A DNA stretch of 20,265 nt. It comes from JADGQM01 sp964505935 (GTDB taxonomy: Bacteria > Desulfobacterota > Syntrophobacteria > Syntrophobacterales > Syntrophobacteraceae). Numbering within the stretch: the stretch's first letter is position 1; each line of letters opens with the position of its first letter. The position numbers and the translations under genes are program-made. Positions 19,523-20,265 of this stretch are shown piece by piece. The stretch covers positions 1-20,265 of the forward strand of contig CAZDKX010000049.1 of NCBI GenBank assembly GCA_964505935.1. The letters are read 5' to 3'. Under the pieces are notes generated by a model, which was not told where the DNA came from, ran no database searches, and worked only from the letters and a program-made list of their open reading frames with translations.

Positions 19523-20265
19523 GTGCCGCCAAGGAAGAAGAAGAGCTCACCTCCCGTCAAGTCCGCACGGCAGGGGGTGATGAACGAGTACCATAACCTG
19601 AAGACGAAGCTCGACCAGCGGGTGGCCATTCTTGGCGAGACCGTTCAGGAAATGGCAGCCCACGAAGCGGTTGAGGAGACGGTGGCCGCCCGCTGGCATG
19701 AGCAACTGGGGCAGGTCAGATCTTCCCTTGACGATCCCCTCCTGCGGATTGCCGTGGTGGGAACGGTTAAAGCAGGAAAAAGCACCCTGGTCAATGCCCT
19801 GGTGGGGAAAGATCTCCTCAAGCGCGGGGCTGGCATCATCACGGCCTTCATCACCCGCCTCATCACCAACAGCGAAGCGAAAGGCTGGGTCGAATTCAAA
19901 CCCTGGTCTCAGCTTCTGGAGGAACTGAATGCCACCTTTCATTTGCTTCCCCACAACCCGGACCTGATCCAGGATGAGCACACCTTTGATCTTCGGGAGA
20001 CGGAGGATCGGGAGCGGCTCAAAGCCCTGCTGGCAACAATGCAGGCGGAGGGGTGCCGGAACGAGGGCCATCTGGATCCGAGCCATCTGCTCCTGCGAGG
20101 CTATCTTGAAGGATACGACCGCGTTCATCCGTTCCTGGGCGACGCCGCCAAGCGTCTCGCCTTTGACCAGGATTCCCTCGAGCAGCATCAGCTCTATGTG
20201 GGTTCCGAAGGGCAGGCGGTCTATCTGCGCGACATGGAACTGCATTACCCGGTCGCCTGGCTCGG
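19523..20265 (+). CDS. Dynamin-like GTPase (partial, runs off window)
   Basis: The 247 residues present start at a GTG with an AGGAG RBS about eight bases upstream. After a basic start (P-P-R-K-K-K) and a predicted helical stretch (about 20-72) comes the P-loop G-T-V-K-A-G-K-S-T (80-88) in R-I-A-V-V-G-T-V-K-A-G-K-S-T-L-V-N-A-L. Next is a G2-like I-I-T-A-F-I-T-R-L, where a Thr would contact magnesium. The G3 (D-x-x-G) and G4 motifs should lie beyond the window. The V-x-A-G-K-S-T-L-x-N-A-L form is typical of bacterial dynamin-like proteins, which bind and remodel membranes or respond to envelope stress; the exact role cannot be read. It lies 42 bases after miaA on the same strand. Confidence 0.85.
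   Translation, partial: MPPRKKKSSPPVKSARQGVMNEYHNLKTKLDQRVAILGETVQEMAAHEAVEETVAARWHEQLGQVRSSLDDPLLRIAVVGTVKAGKSTLVNALVGKDLLKRGAGIITAFITRLITNSEAKGWVEFKPWSQLLEELNATFHLLPHNPDLIQDEHTFDLRETEDRERLKALLATMQAEGCRNEGHLDPSHLLLRGYLEGYDRVHPFLGDAAKRLAFDQDSLEQHQLYVGSEGQAVYLRDMELHYPVAWL

Noticed and set aside
19547..20245. A 232-codon minus-strand frame opposite the dynamin-like GTPase.
   Set aside because: The plus strand carries a clear P-loop GTPase with RBS and start; the antisense frame is a shadow.
1..20265. Possible CRISPR array, defence island or secretion system.
   Set aside because: No spaced identical repeats of CRISPR type and no cas, restriction or secretion genes were seen; only TA modules are present.

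Overview
The window looks like part of a metagenome-derived scaffold (two runs of exactly 100 N at 11415-11514 and 14199-14298) from a Gram-negative bacterium, most plausibly a deltaproteobacterium (Desulfobacterota, Syntrophobacter-like). That placement is inference. It rests on the gene set: mreB, an AcuB-like CBS-ACT protein, a GAF/GGDEF-like regulator, mutL, miaA and a dynamin-like GTPase, together with an FmdE-type zinc protein, a bacterial lipocalin lipoprotein, class III adenylate cyclases with a TolB-like domain, and short Cys-rich proteins.

The left half (1 to about 10.3 kb) is accessory and decaying. It opens with the first codons and leader of one adenylate cyclase. A near copy of that leader recurs at 10095-10292 in front of a second, internally deleted cyclase, so about 10 kb lies between two homologous direct repeats. 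Inside are an orphan secreted protein, a small SEC-C protein, a minus-strand cluster (phd/PIN toxin-antitoxin, two-TM protein, DUF72 protein), a minus-strand operon (FmdE, SUI1/eIF1-like factor, HAD hydrolase), a Cys-tailed 52-residue ORF, the lipocalin blc, and several gene fossils. The fossils are a truncated alpha/beta hydrolase, a start-less Cys-rich repeat protein, and a cyclopropane-fatty-acid synthase C-terminus fused to what looks like the N-terminus of an IS4-family transposase. Two long stretches (33-909 and 1363-2244) hold no gene I can support.

The right half (10.4-20.3 kb) is more GC-rich and mostly conserved. In order: rarD (plus, cut by a gap); a conserved hypothetical protein, the CBS-ACT protein and mreB (all minus); a gap in a repeat; a GAF-GAF-degenerate-GGDEF protein (minus); an orphan hicB with a hicA remnant and its own promoter; mutL, miaA and a dynamin-like GTPase (all plus, the last running off the window). 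Intergenic spaces here carry short degenerate tandem repeats whose unit differs from place to place, plus a REP-like hairpin between mutL and miaA.

I see no coherent new multi-gene system. The most interesting signals are gene fusions, fossils and frameshifts (SUI1 frameshift at an A7 run, transposase-CFA synthase chimera, orphan HicB with fossil HicA, cyclase deletion between repeated leaders) and several unrecognised small proteins.
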